DNA of 46,364 bases, from positions 1 to 46,364 of the forward strand of contig SKVW01000009.1 in assembly GCA_007129255.1 (NCBI GenBank), read 5' to 3'. The position numbers were made by a program, and so were the translations under genes. The stretch comes from Bacteroidales bacterium. Lineage in GTDB: Bacteria > Bacteroidota > Bacteroidia > Bacteroidales > UBA7960. Each line of letters starts with the position of its first letter. Positions within the stretch are counted from its first letter, which is position 1. Positions 18,401 through 27,614 of this stretch are shown piece after piece. A model generated the notes under the pieces. That model searched no databases. It had not been told where the DNA came from and saw only the letters and a program-made list of their open reading frames with translations.

Positions 18401-20010
18401 AGTTTATTGCTTCCTGGAGTCACCAATACAGGGTCGGTATAACTTTATATTACAATGTACATGCCCATCGGATCAATAAAATGGGTGAAATCATCGGAGA
18501 TCAGATCGTGGTGGTTTCAGAAGAAGGAAGCCAGACCAACTCCCAAACCGCCACCGATGGTGAGGATTTTCTGGTGTTGTGGCAAGACGGACGGGCAGGC
18601 TACTGGGATACGTATGCCAGAATGTTTGAAGGTGTGCCGGACGAAGAGGCTCCCGCAGCAGTTTCCCTGGAAGGTAACGAGGCTGTTGCAGGGCATGACA
18701 TGCACCTGGTTCTTGAAGTCAGCAACAGCTCTTCCATGGAATCTGTTACCGGGCACTATACCATCAATGAAGAAACTTTTGAACTAACCATGGAGGCCAT
18801 CAACAAAGGATACTTCCTTTTTGAGGGTACCATTGATGCACCGGATGGCCCGGCCGAAGGAACCATATATTTTGTAATGACCGATGTTAACGGAAATGAG
18901 GGGACCTCCGGTGATTATACCATTGAATGGACTGAAGACCTTGATCCACCGGTTATTGAAATGGTTGAAGCTCCGCTAGAGGCAATGGCCGGTCAGGATG
19001 TATTGATTGTGGCAAAAATAACCGATGCCTCCGGGGTTGCCAGTGCACAACTTATTTATTCTATTGGGGAAGATGAATATGTACTTGAAATGGATGCTGA
19101 AGGGGATCATTATTCGGCAACCATACCCGGTCAGCCCGATGGTACCGTGGCAACCTATTATGTACAGGCAACCGATGCCTCTGATAACCAGAATACCGGT
19201 ACCTCAGAAGAATACACCCTGGAATGGATCCACATGGATGGGGATTGGTTCGGTAATGTCAACGCAGAGAATATAACCGGGCTTGGCTTGCAGGATGATC
19301 AACCCTGGTCACTTGGAGTTGCCATTGATCTCGGAGACCTGGAAGGCAGGATCACCAAAATTGCCTATATCGCCAACGAAGGAACCAATCCCCCGGTTAA
19401 CTGGGAGGTTCTTGAAATGACCGATGCGGAAACCTGGACCGAAAATGTATTGGAACAAGGAGGTTTACTTACTAATGACCCGGTGGAAGGTGGCAACGAA
19501 TGGAATGTGGTGGAGGTAGAAGAAAGCAACCTGCTTACCGGTAACATTGGGTTGGTTGTTGAACTGCCTGCCGGAGGTTATTGGGGTAGAGATAACAATG
19601 CACCTTATGAGCAAAGCTTTATTTATCTGGATAATACCTGGCTTAAGCTTGGTGAAGGAGATCTGGCCTCTTATCCTGGCGACTGGACCCTGAAATGTTA
19701 CATTGAATTTGAAGATGGAACGGTCTCTGTGATTGACTTTTCTCCCGGGGCTTCAAATATTTATAATTACCCAAATCCTTTCAAGGAACATACTTACATT
19801 TCTTTTTTCCTTGAAGATGCCGGCCAGGTTACGCTTTCGGTTTATGATATGCAGGGAAGGCGGGTTGCGGAATTGCTGGATCAGCAACTTGAAACCGGTG
19901 AACATCAGGTTCGGTGGGATGCAGGAAGAAGTAAGGAAGGAATGTATTTTTACCGGTTGACCAAACCCGAAGGGTCTTTAACCGGAAAAATGTTACTGAT
20001 CAGGAATTAA
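15490..20010 (+). CDS. large secreted multidomain protein with T9SS type A C-terminal sorting domain
   Basis: Signal peptide MKSFTRIFLFLFLLFAYGVSAQ at ATG 15490; MAM/cleaved-adhesin-like N-terminus (GWEASDRWGISPSPHTGEQAAFC); C-terminal NYPNPFKEHTYISFFLEDAGQVTLSVYDMQGRRVAELLDQQLETGEHQVRWDAGRSKEGMYFYRL. Confidence 0.9.
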   Translation: MKSFTRIFLFLFLLFAYGVSAQTPTHEGFEWEFFPPVGWEASDRWGISPSPHTGEQAAFCTYTNAPDEDLITARMDLTQGINEISFHWRSNALPDNDASFAVVYVSYDAGDSWTALDTLSGTEGSWVEETYVFTDLTSDHAYFKWNYSSNGSFADGARSFALDDVYYPRWYQDEPLFFAYPDDELDFETVNLLESDTRSFTVYNWGLQDLTLTEASFPEEYQDEFQILNELPINIEHMGEVEIVVEFAPLIEGEKSVIMTLTHNADDSPFEMGLLGYAHNPILYPPFLEVFDVFPPMDWTEARGVITEDTQFTSDISSWGGKSFGNQVDGSPSAFVTLALTRNEWLITPTISLEDTLDYELTFDLALTIRNSTDPADLDESKSFMVVISTDNGDTWSESNVLETWDEDSDISNTGQAETVDLTGYSGNIKLAFYGQSEYHSGVMYDIFVDNVRVSAISEDDIEPPMVISLEGNTEVENQDMELLLTVYDESMVSNVTAHYTIEDQDPQTLVMEFVGEGDDNGDDEDKSKDGNFYLFQGTIPAPEGPATGTVYFFMMDEYGNMGNSDEYDLEWYADVEGPEITLVEYPTILGLNREGIVGAQLEDPSGILSATLYYTLEGQDEESAELTEGDDGIYRAEIPAQASYTEASFYVKAIDASTSENETITDSRQVVWLDSFVDEIPVATEGRSQGNPVVAFNGEQYYVVFNDRRLGGSTHAYWGRFVEPDGTVHTDNEINVVPFSWQPFFFPNLEFGGEHFLFTYAQQRSPDDFNRDLFAVVIDQDGQPVGDRFQVSEQLAQNNASFSAVAWDGEKFLAVWQQGQNPREIVGRFISTEGQTIGQPFSIRPDDVPPQADQMVPDIVFTGENFMATWDDNRTGNRNIYGQMIDQDGNFIGNDFAITSESFNQGISKIEKSGNRILVAWEDNRDHIRSSIYGQLIDLKGNLIGEDFPIAVVEDGLSRTWVSLTSNDSEFIASWSHQYRVGITLYYNVHAHRINKMGEIIGDQIVVVSEEGSQTNSQTATDGEDFLVLWQDGRAGYWDTYARMFEGVPDEEAPAAVSLEGNEAVAGHDMHLVLEVSNSSSMESVTGHYTINEETFELTMEAINKGYFLFEGTIDAPDGPAEGTIYFVMTDVNGNEGTSGDYTIEWTEDLDPPVIEMVEAPLEAMAGQDVLIVAKITDASGVASAQLIYSIGEDEYVLEMDAEGDHYSATIPGQPDGTVATYYVQATDASDNQNTGTSEEYTLEWIHMDGDWFGNVNAENITGLGLQDDQPWSLGVAIDLGDLEGRITKIAYIANEGTNPPVNWEVLEMTDAETWTENVLEQGGLLTNDPVEGGNEWNVVEVEESNLLTGNIGLVVELPAGGYWGRDNNAPYEQSFIYLDNTWLKLGEGDLASYPGDWTLKCYIEFEDGTVSVIDFSPGASNIYNYPNPFKEHTYISFFLEDAGQVTLSVYDMQGRRVAELLDQQLETGEHQVRWDAGRSKEGMYFYRLTKPEGSLTGKMLLIRN

Positions 20011-20033
20011 TTCTTTTCATTTTGTTTTGTTAG

Positions 20034-20102
20034 CCGCCTGTCTGCTTTTGCAGCAGGCGGTTTTATTAAAAAAAGCTGCCCCGGTCCGGAGCAGCTTTTT
20101 TT
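20034..20102. terminator. double-hairpin intergenic terminator, second hairpin bidirectional
   Basis: CCGCCTG..CAGGCGG hairpin (20034-20060), then A7-GCTGC..GCAGC-T7 hairpin (20068-20102), between convergent genes. Confidence 0.85.
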
Positions 20103-20123
20103 AATTTTCCTAAAATATTGTTC

Positions 20124-20414
20124 TTAATGACAGCGGCTGATGCAGTCAACAAGCTGGCTGAGTGCTTCATGCTTCAAAAAATAAAACGTGTTTTTTCCAC
20201 TGCGGCGGGATTCCAATACGCCCTTGGTTTTGAGAATGTTCAAGTGGTGTGATGCCGATGCCTGCTCAATTTTGAGGGTTTCATATATTTCAGTCACATT
20301 CATTTGCTCTTTTTTCTCCAAAAGATCAATGATGGCAATCCGCATCGGGTGTGCAATCGCCCGCAATTTGCTGGCCGCTTCTTCTAACTTCTGAGGATCT
20401 AGTTTCTTTGCCAT
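20124..20414 (-). CDS. ArsR/SmtB-family transcriptional regulator
   Basis: LRAIAHPMRIAIIDLLEKKEQMNVTEIYETLKIEQASASHHLNILKTKGVLESRRSGKNTFYFL; C-terminal CISRCH. Confidence 0.9.
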   Translation of the reverse strand: MAKKLDPQKLEEAASKLRAIAHPMRIAIIDLLEKKEQMNVTEIYETLKIEQASASHHLNILKTKGVLESRRSGKNTFYFLKHEALSQLVDCISRCH

Positions 20415-20460
20415 AACTTTTTGTTTTTAATTAAATGAAATTGATTTTGTCAAAGTTAAC

Positions 20461-20478
20461 AAATATATAAATATATTT
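20461..20478. promoter_or_regulatory. perfect palindrome AAATATAT-AA-ATATATTT, candidate operator of the adjacent ArsR-type gene
   Basis: 8-bp inverted arms with 2-nt centre, about 46 bp upstream of the ArsR start. Confidence 0.5.
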
Positions 20479-20640
20479 TACAACATAGTAAACTTTTCAC
20501 TTAATTTTTCAACATATTTTGCTGTTAAGCCTCTAAAAACTTTAATTTGAAGAAGAATTTTAACTTTTTTTATAATGTTAAGGATTTAAGAACAGAAGAC
20601 ATGAGACATAAGTATTGCTGCTGAGTTTCTCTATGGGGTA

Positions 20641-20670
20641 AAACCAGCCGCAAGGCAAACTGGCTTTTTG
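20641..20670 (-). terminator. candidate terminator downstream of the sdh operon
   Basis: Hairpin AAAACCAG..CTGGCTTTTT; on the minus strand AAAAAGCCAG..CTGGTTTT, 50 nt after the sdhB stop. Confidence 0.5.
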
Positions 20671-20719
20671 AGTGAAACGTGAAATGAGAGCAGTAAAAAA
20701 ACTTCTTTACGGGAACAAC

Positions 20720-21475
20720 TTATTCAGCCTTGGGTTTACAAACCTTTGCCGAGAAAAATTCCCGGTTCATTTGTGCTATGAAGTCTACCGAGATCCCTTT
20801 GGGGCAGTCGAATTCGCATCCATAGGTGTTGGAACAGAAACCAAAGCCTTCCTCATCCATTTTCTTTACCATTTTTTGCACCCGTTCTGCGGCTTCAACC
20901 TTTCCCTGGGGGAGCAAAGCATATTGCGATACCTTTGCTGCTGCGAAAAGCATGGCAGAGGAGTTTTTACACGCCGCTACGCAGGCCCCGCACCCTATGC
21001 AAACGGCCGCATCAAAGGCCCGGTCGGAAATAATTTTATTAACAGGGGTGCTGTTTGATTCGGGTGCACAACCTGCATTTATGTTGACGAAACCACCCGC
21101 ATGGATGATCCTTTCAAAAGAGCTGCGGTCTACCACCAGGTCTTTGATGATAGGAAAGGCACTGGCACGCCAGGGTTCTACCACAATGGTATCACCATCT
21201 TTAAATTCTCTCATGTGCAGTTCACAGGTTGTGGTATGCTGCATGGGTCCATGGGGGCGGCCGTTGATATACAATCCGCAGGAGCCGCAAATACCCTCCC
21301 GGCAGTCATGTTCGAAGGTCACGGGTTCTTTTCCCTGCTCAATCAGCTGGGTATTTAAATAATCCAGCATCTCCAAAAAGGACATTTCCGGGGAGACCTC
21401 TTTCAGGTGGTGAGTCTCAAATTTTCCTTTGGTGTGGGCGTTTTTCTGCCGCCATATTTTTAATCGGATTTCCAT
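20720..21475 (-). CDS. sdhB: succinate dehydrogenase/fumarate reductase iron-sulfur subunit
   Basis: [27 protein letters not shown] and [24 protein letters not shown] Fe-S motifs. Confidence 0.95.
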   Translation of the reverse strand: MEIRLKIWRQKNAHTKGKFETHHLKEVSPEMSFLEMLDYLNTQLIEQGKEPVTFEHDCREGICGSCGLYINGRPHGPMQHTTTCELHMREFKDGDTIVVEPWRASAFPIIKDLVVDRSSFERIIHAGGFVNINAGCAPESNSTPVNKIISDRAFDAAVCIGCGACVAACKNSSAMLFAAAKVSQYALLPQGKVEAAERVQKMVKKMDEEGFGFCSNTYGCEFDCPKGISVDFIAQMNREFFSAKVCKPKAE

Positions 21476-21495
21476 GTTTTCAAAGCATTAAAGGG

Positions 21496-23415
21496 TTATT
21501 TGTAACTCCTTTCCTTCAATTCAACAAACTCGAATTTCAGGGGTTCTTTATGCAATACTGGTTTGGCTTTGGGACCCTGGTATTCCCAGGCGGCAACGTA
21601 TGCAAAATTGGCATCATCTCTTTTGGCTTCACCTTGTTCTGTCTGATATTCCTCCCGGAAATGAGCCCCACAGGATTCTTCACGCTGAAGGGCATCTTCA
21701 CACATCAGTCTTCCCACATCGAAAAAGTCAACAACCTTCAGGGCTTTCTCCAGCTCATGGTTTAATTCATCGGCCCCCCCGGGAATTTTTATTTCTTTCC
21801 AGAATTCCTCTTCCAGCTGATCAATGAGCTCAAGGCCCTTTATCAGGCCTTCGGCATTGCGCATCATCCCGCAATGATCCCAAAGGATCTTGCCAAGCCT
21901 TTTGTGGAAAGAAGAAGCCGTTTGGCTGCCATCAACGGCCAAAACTTTATCAATCCTCTCTTTTACCTTTTTTTCCGATTCCTCAAATTCCGGAAGGTCT
22001 GTACGGAACTTTGGAACACGGATCTGGTCAGAAAGATAATCGCTGAGGGTATAAGGTAAAATAAAATAACCATCGCCTGTGCATTGCATCAGGGAACTGG
22101 CCCCAAGGCGGTTGGCTCCATGATCCGAAAAGTTGCTTTCGCCTATAGAGAAAAGACCCGGAATCGTGGTCTCCAGGTTGTAGTCAACCCAAAGGCCGCC
22201 CATGGTATAATGTCCGGCGGGGTAGATGCGCATGGGTTGGTTGTAAGGATTGATGCCGGTTATCTTTTCGTACATTTCAAAAAGGTTGCCGTATTTATCC
22301 TCAATGGCTTTTTTCCCTTGTTTATCAATGGCATCCCTGAAGTCGAGGTAGACAGAAAGGCCGGAATCTCCGCAGCCATATCCTTTGTCGCAACGTTCTT
22401 TGGCGGCCCTGGAGGCCACATCCCTGGGCACCAGGTTGCCAAAAGCGGGGTATCTTCGCTCCAGGTAATAATCCCTTTCTTCCTCAGGAATTTCGGTGGG
22501 ATGCCGTTTGTCCCCTTTTTCTTTAGACACCCAGACCCGCCCGTCGTTACGCAGGGACTCCGACATCAGGGTTAGCTTGCATTGGTAGTCGTTTAATACC
22601 GGAATACTGGTGGGGTGTATCTGGATAAAGCTAGGGTTGGCAAACAGGGCTCCTTTTTTGTGGGCGTTCCAGGCGGCTGAAGCATTGCTTCCGAGGCCAA
22701 GGGTGGATAGATAAAAAACCGTTCCAAATCCACCGGTAGCCAGCACCACTGCATGGGCAGCATGCCTTTCAATCTCCCCGGTAAGCAGATGGCGGGTGAT
22801 GATACCCCGGGCCTTTCCTTCCACAACGACCAGGTCGAGCATATCCCGGCGGGGAAACATCTTAACGGTTCCTTTGGCAATTTGGCGGCTTAAGGAAGAA
22901 TAGGTTCCCAGCAGGCATTGCTGCCCGGTCTGCCCCTTGGCATAAAAGGTTCTGGAAACCTGTACCCCGCCAAAAGAACGGGTGTCCAGGGATCCGCCAT
23001 AGTCCCGGGCAAAAGGTACGCCCATGGCCGTAAAATGATCTATCACATCGTTGCTTACCTCGGCCGCACGGTAAACATTGGCTTCCCGGGCACGGTAATC
23101 CCCCCCTTTGATCATATCGTGAAACAAGCGAAAGACGGAATCTCCGTCATTTTTATAATTCTTTGCCGCATTGATGCCGCCCTGGGCTGCAACCGAATGG
23201 GCCCGTCGGGGAGAATCCTGGAAGCAAAACACTTTTACATTGTAGCCCAGCTCGCCAAGGGCGCTTGCGGCAGATGCCCCGGCCAGCCCTGTGCCCACTA
23301 CGATTACTTCCAGTTTTTTCTTGTTGGCAGGGTTTACCAGGCGCAAACCGGCTTTGTAGTTTTTCCACTTCTCTGCCAAGGGGCCATCGGGTATTTTGGA
23401 ATCAAGCTTTTGCAT
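21496..23415 (-). CDS. sdhA: succinate dehydrogenase/fumarate reductase flavoprotein subunit
   Basis: [49 protein letters not shown] (FAD attachment), [23 protein letters not shown]. Confidence 0.95.
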   Translation of the reverse strand: MQKLDSKIPDGPLAEKWKNYKAGLRLVNPANKKKLEVIVVGTGLAGASAASALGELGYNVKVFCFQDSPRRAHSVAAQGGINAAKNYKNDGDSVFRLFHDMIKGGDYRAREANVYRAAEVSNDVIDHFTAMGVPFARDYGGSLDTRSFGGVQVSRTFYAKGQTGQQCLLGTYSSLSRQIAKGTVKMFPRRDMLDLVVVEGKARGIITRHLLTGEIERHAAHAVVLATGGFGTVFYLSTLGLGSNASAAWNAHKKGALFANPSFIQIHPTSIPVLNDYQCKLTLMSESLRNDGRVWVSKEKGDKRHPTEIPEEERDYYLERRYPAFGNLVPRDVASRAAKERCDKGYGCGDSGLSVYLDFRDAIDKQGKKAIEDKYGNLFEMYEKITGINPYNQPMRIYPAGHYTMGGLWVDYNLETTIPGLFSIGESNFSDHGANRLGASSLMQCTGDGYFILPYTLSDYLSDQIRVPKFRTDLPEFEESEKKVKERIDKVLAVDGSQTASSFHKRLGKILWDHCGMMRNAEGLIKGLELIDQLEEEFWKEIKIPGGADELNHELEKALKVVDFFDVGRLMCEDALQREESCGAHFREEYQTEQGEAKRDDANFAYVAAWEYQGPKAKPVLHKEPLKFEFVELKERSYK

Positions 23416-23449
23416 CGCTTTTGGGGTTTTCGGTTAAATAAAATCAGGC

Positions 23450-24121
23450 TTAATGAAAAAACAAAAAGTAAACAGGGATACTGGCAAAGCCAATGCTGAT
23501 CACCAGGGCATAAATGGTTCCAATGGTTTTTATGGCCGGGGTGTATTTGTTGTGATTGAGGCCCAGTGACTGGAAGGCTGACTGAAAAGCGTGCTTCAGA
23601 TGAAAACCCAGAAATACAAAAGAAATGAGATAGATGGCCGAATACCAGGGATTTTGAAATAGCTCCCTGGCCATCTCATAAAACTCGTAACGGTCACCTT
23701 CGGCAACTTCCGGTATGGGCACCCAGCCAAGCCTTACAAAGAAAAAGTTGACCAGATGGATTACCAGGAAAATAAAAATAATAACCCCGGTATGGAACAT
23801 ATAACGGGAAAAAGTAGAGGTTTCTGTTTTCAGACGGGTATGATATTTAACCGGTCTGGCCCGGGTGTTTTGGATTTGCAGGATAACCCCCAGCATGATG
23901 TGGATCAGGAAACCTGCAAAAAGAACATATTCCATTATTTTGATAAAGGGGTTTTCGGTTAGAAACCTGACCGCCCCCCGAAAAGCCTCGCCATCATCGC
24001 CCCTCAGCATCAAAATGTTGGTGGCAAGGTGGGAAACCAGGAACAGCATCAGGAAAATCCCTGCCAGGGCCATAACATATTTCTGGCTTAGGGAAGACAG
24101 GCTTAAAATTGGTTTTTTCAT
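23450..24121 (-). CDS. sdhC: succinate dehydrogenase cytochrome b558 subunit
   Basis: KYVMALAGIFLMLFLVSHLATNILMLRG, FLGFHLKHAFQSAFQSLGLNH; multi-TM, upstream of sdhA. Confidence 0.92.
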   Translation of the reverse strand: MKKPILSLSSLSQKYVMALAGIFLMLFLVSHLATNILMLRGDDGEAFRGAVRFLTENPFIKIMEYVLFAGFLIHIMLGVILQIQNTRARPVKYHTRLKTETSTFSRYMFHTGVIIFIFLVIHLVNFFFVRLGWVPIPEVAEGDRYEFYEMARELFQNPWYSAIYLISFVFLGFHLKHAFQSAFQSLGLNHNKYTPAIKTIGTIYALVISIGFASIPVYFLFFH

Positions 24122-24553
24122 CCGTCAAGATTGTTTAAATCGGTTAAGTGAAAGGTGCCAGTAAATTCAATTCCCTTCAGGGTCATCTTAAATGGCCGGT
24201 TTCAGAATATTTTGGGTTTTCATGTTTTTTTGACCTGCTCAAACTTAAAATAAATAGTTTGTTGATTTTCGGATTATTCGGTATATTTCATTTTTTATGC
24301 AAAATGAGCAATATCAAAGGGGCGTATATTTTGCTTTTCCCGGTTCAAATGTAAAAGAACGGTTTGATAATATATTGTATGCCAGCTTATTTAGGCTTAA
24401 TTTTGTTTCCGCAAAGCCTGAAGTTCCTGCAAATGGATTATTTGCAAACAAATGTAGATTTTCCGCTTGTTTTTTGCAAACAAAATTACAATTTGAATTC
24501 TTTATAAATAAGGGCGGCCTGGTCTGCTCAAAACATTAGTATATTTGTTGATT

Positions 24554-25843
24554 ATGAAGTACCACCCTGTGGATAATGCTTTGTTCCGTCTGAACCGGGA
24601 CAACTTCAGGAAAATGATGAAGCCGGATGCTGTAGCTTTTTTTCATGCCGGGGATTTTGTCCACCGTAGCAGCGACCAGGTTTACCCGTTTCGTCAGAAC
24701 GCCGACTTTTTTTACCTTACAGGAATTGAACAGGAAAAATGCGTTTTGATGCTGTTTCCCAATAGTCCCAATCCGGAATTGAGGGAGGTGCTGTTTCTGC
24801 AACCCTCCAATGAACACATATCCCTATGGGAAGGAGACCGGATTTCAAAAAAACGTGCCAATGATATTTCCGGGGTGGAGAGGGTTTGCTGGCTCAGCGA
24901 ATTCGAAGCCATGCAAAAAGAGGCCATGGTTTATGCGACCTGTGTCTACCTTAATACACCTGAAAATCCCCGCGGAATGCGGGGAAAATATAGCCAGGAT
25001 CTTGAATTTGCCCTTAAGCTGAAAGATCAATACCCTGCCCATCATTACCTGCGGGCCAATCCTTTACTCGGCAATCTCCGCATGGTTAAGTCCATTCCCG
25101 AGCAGGAATTAATCAGGAAAGCCGTGGACATCACCGGGAAGGCCATCCAAAGGGTAATGAAATTTGTAAAACCCGGGGTGGGGGAGTATGAGGTAGAAGC
25201 CGAGATCATTCACGAATATATCCGCAACCGGGCTGGCGGGCATGCCTTTTATCCCGTGGTGGCCTCCGGGGCCAATGCCTGTGTGCTGCATTACAATGCC
25301 AACAATCGCATGTGTAAGGATGGAGATCTTTTGCTTATTGATACCGGGGCAGAATATGCCAATTATGCGGGTGATATTTCCCGCACCATTCCGGTTAACG
25401 GCCGCTTTTCCCAACGGCAGAAAAAGGTTTATGACGCCTGCCTCCGGGTGATGAAATTCGCCCGCGAATTGCTGGTGCCCGGAAACAACCTTTCAGAATA
25501 CCACAAAGAGGTAATGCACTTCATGGAAAAAGAATTGATAGCCTTAGGCTTATTTACCTCTGCAGATTTGAAGAACCAGGACACCGAAAATCTCCTGGTA
25601 AAAAAGTATTTTCCGCATGGTACCTCTCACTTCCTGGGCCTGGATGTACACGATGAAGGTCACCGTTTTGTGAGGTTTCAGCCGGGCATGGTGCTTACCT
25701 GCGAACCAGGGATCTATATACGGGAAGAAGGCATTGGGGTGCGCATTGAAAATGATCTGATGATCACCGAAAACGGCCCGGTCGATCTTTCTTTCGACCT
25801 TCCATTGGAAACTGAAGAAATTGAAGAAATCATGAATTCTTAA
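24554..25843 (+). CDS. M24B Xaa-Pro aminopeptidase family protein
   Basis: LLLIDTGAEYANYAGDISRTIPVNG, HGTSHFLGLDVHDEG, LTCEPGIYI, VRIENDLMIT: all five metal-ligand motifs of M24. Confidence 0.92.
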   Translation: MKYHPVDNALFRLNRDNFRKMMKPDAVAFFHAGDFVHRSSDQVYPFRQNADFFYLTGIEQEKCVLMLFPNSPNPELREVLFLQPSNEHISLWEGDRISKKRANDISGVERVCWLSEFEAMQKEAMVYATCVYLNTPENPRGMRGKYSQDLEFALKLKDQYPAHHYLRANPLLGNLRMVKSIPEQELIRKAVDITGKAIQRVMKFVKPGVGEYEVEAEIIHEYIRNRAGGHAFYPVVASGANACVLHYNANNRMCKDGDLLLIDTGAEYANYAGDISRTIPVNGRFSQRQKKVYDACLRVMKFARELLVPGNNLSEYHKEVMHFMEKELIALGLFTSADLKNQDTENLLVKKYFPHGTSHFLGLDVHDEGHRFVRFQPGMVLTCEPGIYIREEGIGVRIENDLMITENGPVDLSFDLPLETEEIEEIMNS

Positions 25844-25863
25844 ACGATAAAAAACCCAACAAT

Positions 25864-27255
25864 ATGTTTGACAAGCAAACCTATCTGAACCGCAGAGAAA
25901 AATTGAGAAAAAAACTGGAAAGCGGCATTGTTCTGATGCCTGGCAATGTGGATGTCCCCATGAACTATCCCAAAAATCCTTACCACTTCCGGCAGGACAG
26001 CTCTTTCCTCTATTTCTTCGGACTGGATCAGCAGGGCCTGGCAGGAGTGATGGATATTGACAATGGAGGCGATTACCTTTTTGGAGATGATGTAACCCTG
26101 GATGATATTATCTGGATGGGTCCGCAACCTTTACTCAAAGACAAAGCTGCAAAGGTGGGGGTGGAAAATACTGCCCCTTTTTCCGCTTTAGAAGAAGTAG
26201 TGGAAGAGGCCAAAAAGAAAGGCAGAAAAATTCACTTTTTGCCCCCTTACCGGGCCGAAAACAAGCTGCTGCTCGAAGAGCTAACAGGAATCAAACCCTC
26301 CGAGCAAGGTCAAAAGACCTCGGTTGAACTGATAAAAGCCGTGGTGGAACTAAGGTCGGTAAAAGAAGACCAGGAAATTGCCGAAATTGAAAAAGCAATG
26401 GAGGTGGCTTACCTCATGCATACTACGGCAATGAAAATGGCAAAGCCGGGTGTTTACGAGCGGGATATTGCCGGAGTAGTGGAAGGCATTGCCATTTCAA
26501 AAGGCGGAATGCTTTCCTTCCCCCTGATCCTTACCATAAACGGGGAAACCCTGCACAACCATTACCATGGCAACAAACTGGAGGAAGGCCGGTTGCTGCT
26601 GATTGACGGCGGCGCCGAAAACCAGATGCATTATGCCACGGATCATACCCGCACTTACCCCGTAGGCGGAAAATTCAGCCCTATTCAAAAGGAGATCTAT
26701 GAAATTGTATTGGATGCACAGATAAAGGCAATCCAGGCTATCAAACCGGAGGTGCCTTTCCGGGATATTCATATGCTGGCCGCCCAAACCATTACAGAAG
26801 GCCTTCAAAAGGTCGGACTCATGAAAGGCGATGCCAAAGCCGCTGTGGAACAGGGCGCTCATGCATTGTTTATGCCTCACGGTCTGGGGCACATGATGGG
26901 ACTGGATGTGCACGATATGGAAGATCTGGGTGAAGATTTCGTCGGCTATGATGAGGAGATTCAACGGGCCAAAAACTTTGGAACGGCATTTTTGCGGCTA
27001 GGACGCAGGCTTAAGCCCGGCTTCGTATTAACCGTTGAACCAGGAATATATTTCATTCCGGCCCTGATAGAAAAATGGGAAAACGAAGGGAAGTTTACCG
27101 AATTCATCAACTATTCAAAAGTGAAAGAATATACCGGCTTTGGAGGTATCCGGATCGAAGACGAAGTTTTGGTAACAAAAAACGGCTACAGAGTTTTGGG
27201 TAAACCCATACCAAAAACAGTGGAAGATATAGAAGCCCTTATGAACGGGGCCTGA
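25864..27255 (+). CDS. M24B Xaa-Pro aminopeptidase family protein
   Basis: LLLIDGGAENQMHYATDHTRTYPVGGKFS, HGLGHMMGLDVHDMED, LTVEPGIYF, IRIEDEVLVT. Confidence 0.92.
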   Translation: MFDKQTYLNRREKLRKKLESGIVLMPGNVDVPMNYPKNPYHFRQDSSFLYFFGLDQQGLAGVMDIDNGGDYLFGDDVTLDDIIWMGPQPLLKDKAAKVGVENTAPFSALEEVVEEAKKKGRKIHFLPPYRAENKLLLEELTGIKPSEQGQKTSVELIKAVVELRSVKEDQEIAEIEKAMEVAYLMHTTAMKMAKPGVYERDIAGVVEGIAISKGGMLSFPLILTINGETLHNHYHGNKLEEGRLLLIDGGAENQMHYATDHTRTYPVGGKFSPIQKEIYEIVLDAQIKAIQAIKPEVPFRDIHMLAAQTITEGLQKVGLMKGDAKAAVEQGAHALFMPHGLGHMMGLDVHDMEDLGEDFVGYDEEIQRAKNFGTAFLRLGRRLKPGFVLTVEPGIYFIPALIEKWENEGKFTEFINYSKVKEYTGFGGIRIEDEVLVTKNGYRVLGKPIPKTVEDIEALMNGA

Positions 27256-27264
27256 TAAAAATAA

Positions 27265-27291
27265 AAAAGCTTCGCATTGAGCGAAGCTTTT
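27265..27291 (+). terminator. intrinsic terminator after the M24 pair
   Basis: AAAAGCTTCGC-attga-GCGAAGCTTTT perfect 11-bp stem. Confidence 0.85.
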
Positions 27292-27371
27292 TCCTCGGGG
27301 GGGAGGTAGTCATCCCGGGGGTTCTCACATTCCGGAACAACAGGTATTTTTAAATCACTTTTTGTGAAACT

Positions 27372-27590
27372 TCAGTTGTATTCAAGCAGCAGTCCTGCTT
27401 TTCTGAGGCGCAGCCTGGTGGGAGCTTCCTGGTTGATGCGTTCATAGGTAATCTGGTTTTGGTTGCACCAGCTTACAATGTCATTTGTAGAATCATCCAT
27501 TCCGTAAAAATCGTTCGCCAAATGATCTTCAACGCACACCAATCCTTCTCTGCTTCTTAGCAGTTTTAAAATAATGTCTTTGTAGGTCAT
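27372..27590 (-). CDS. small conserved-looking hypothetical protein (72 aa)
   Basis: Open frame with ATG; MTYKDIILKLLRSREGLVCVEDHLANDFYGMDDSTNDIVSWCNQNQITYERINQ...; isolated between terminator and next small ORF. Confidence 0.6.
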   Translation of the reverse strand: MTYKDIILKLLRSREGLVCVEDHLANDFYGMDDSTNDIVSWCNQNQITYERINQEAPTRLRLRKAGLLLEYN

Positions 27591-27614
27591 TGCCTTGAAT
27601 TAAAACAGGGATAA

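Noticed and set aside
22084-22575. 163-aa plus-strand ORF
   Set aside because: Antisense to sdhA.
24148-24539. Small ORFs in the sdhC/M24 intergenic region
   Set aside because: Low-complexity Phe/Leu-rich translations without start context; better viewed as regulatory DNA.
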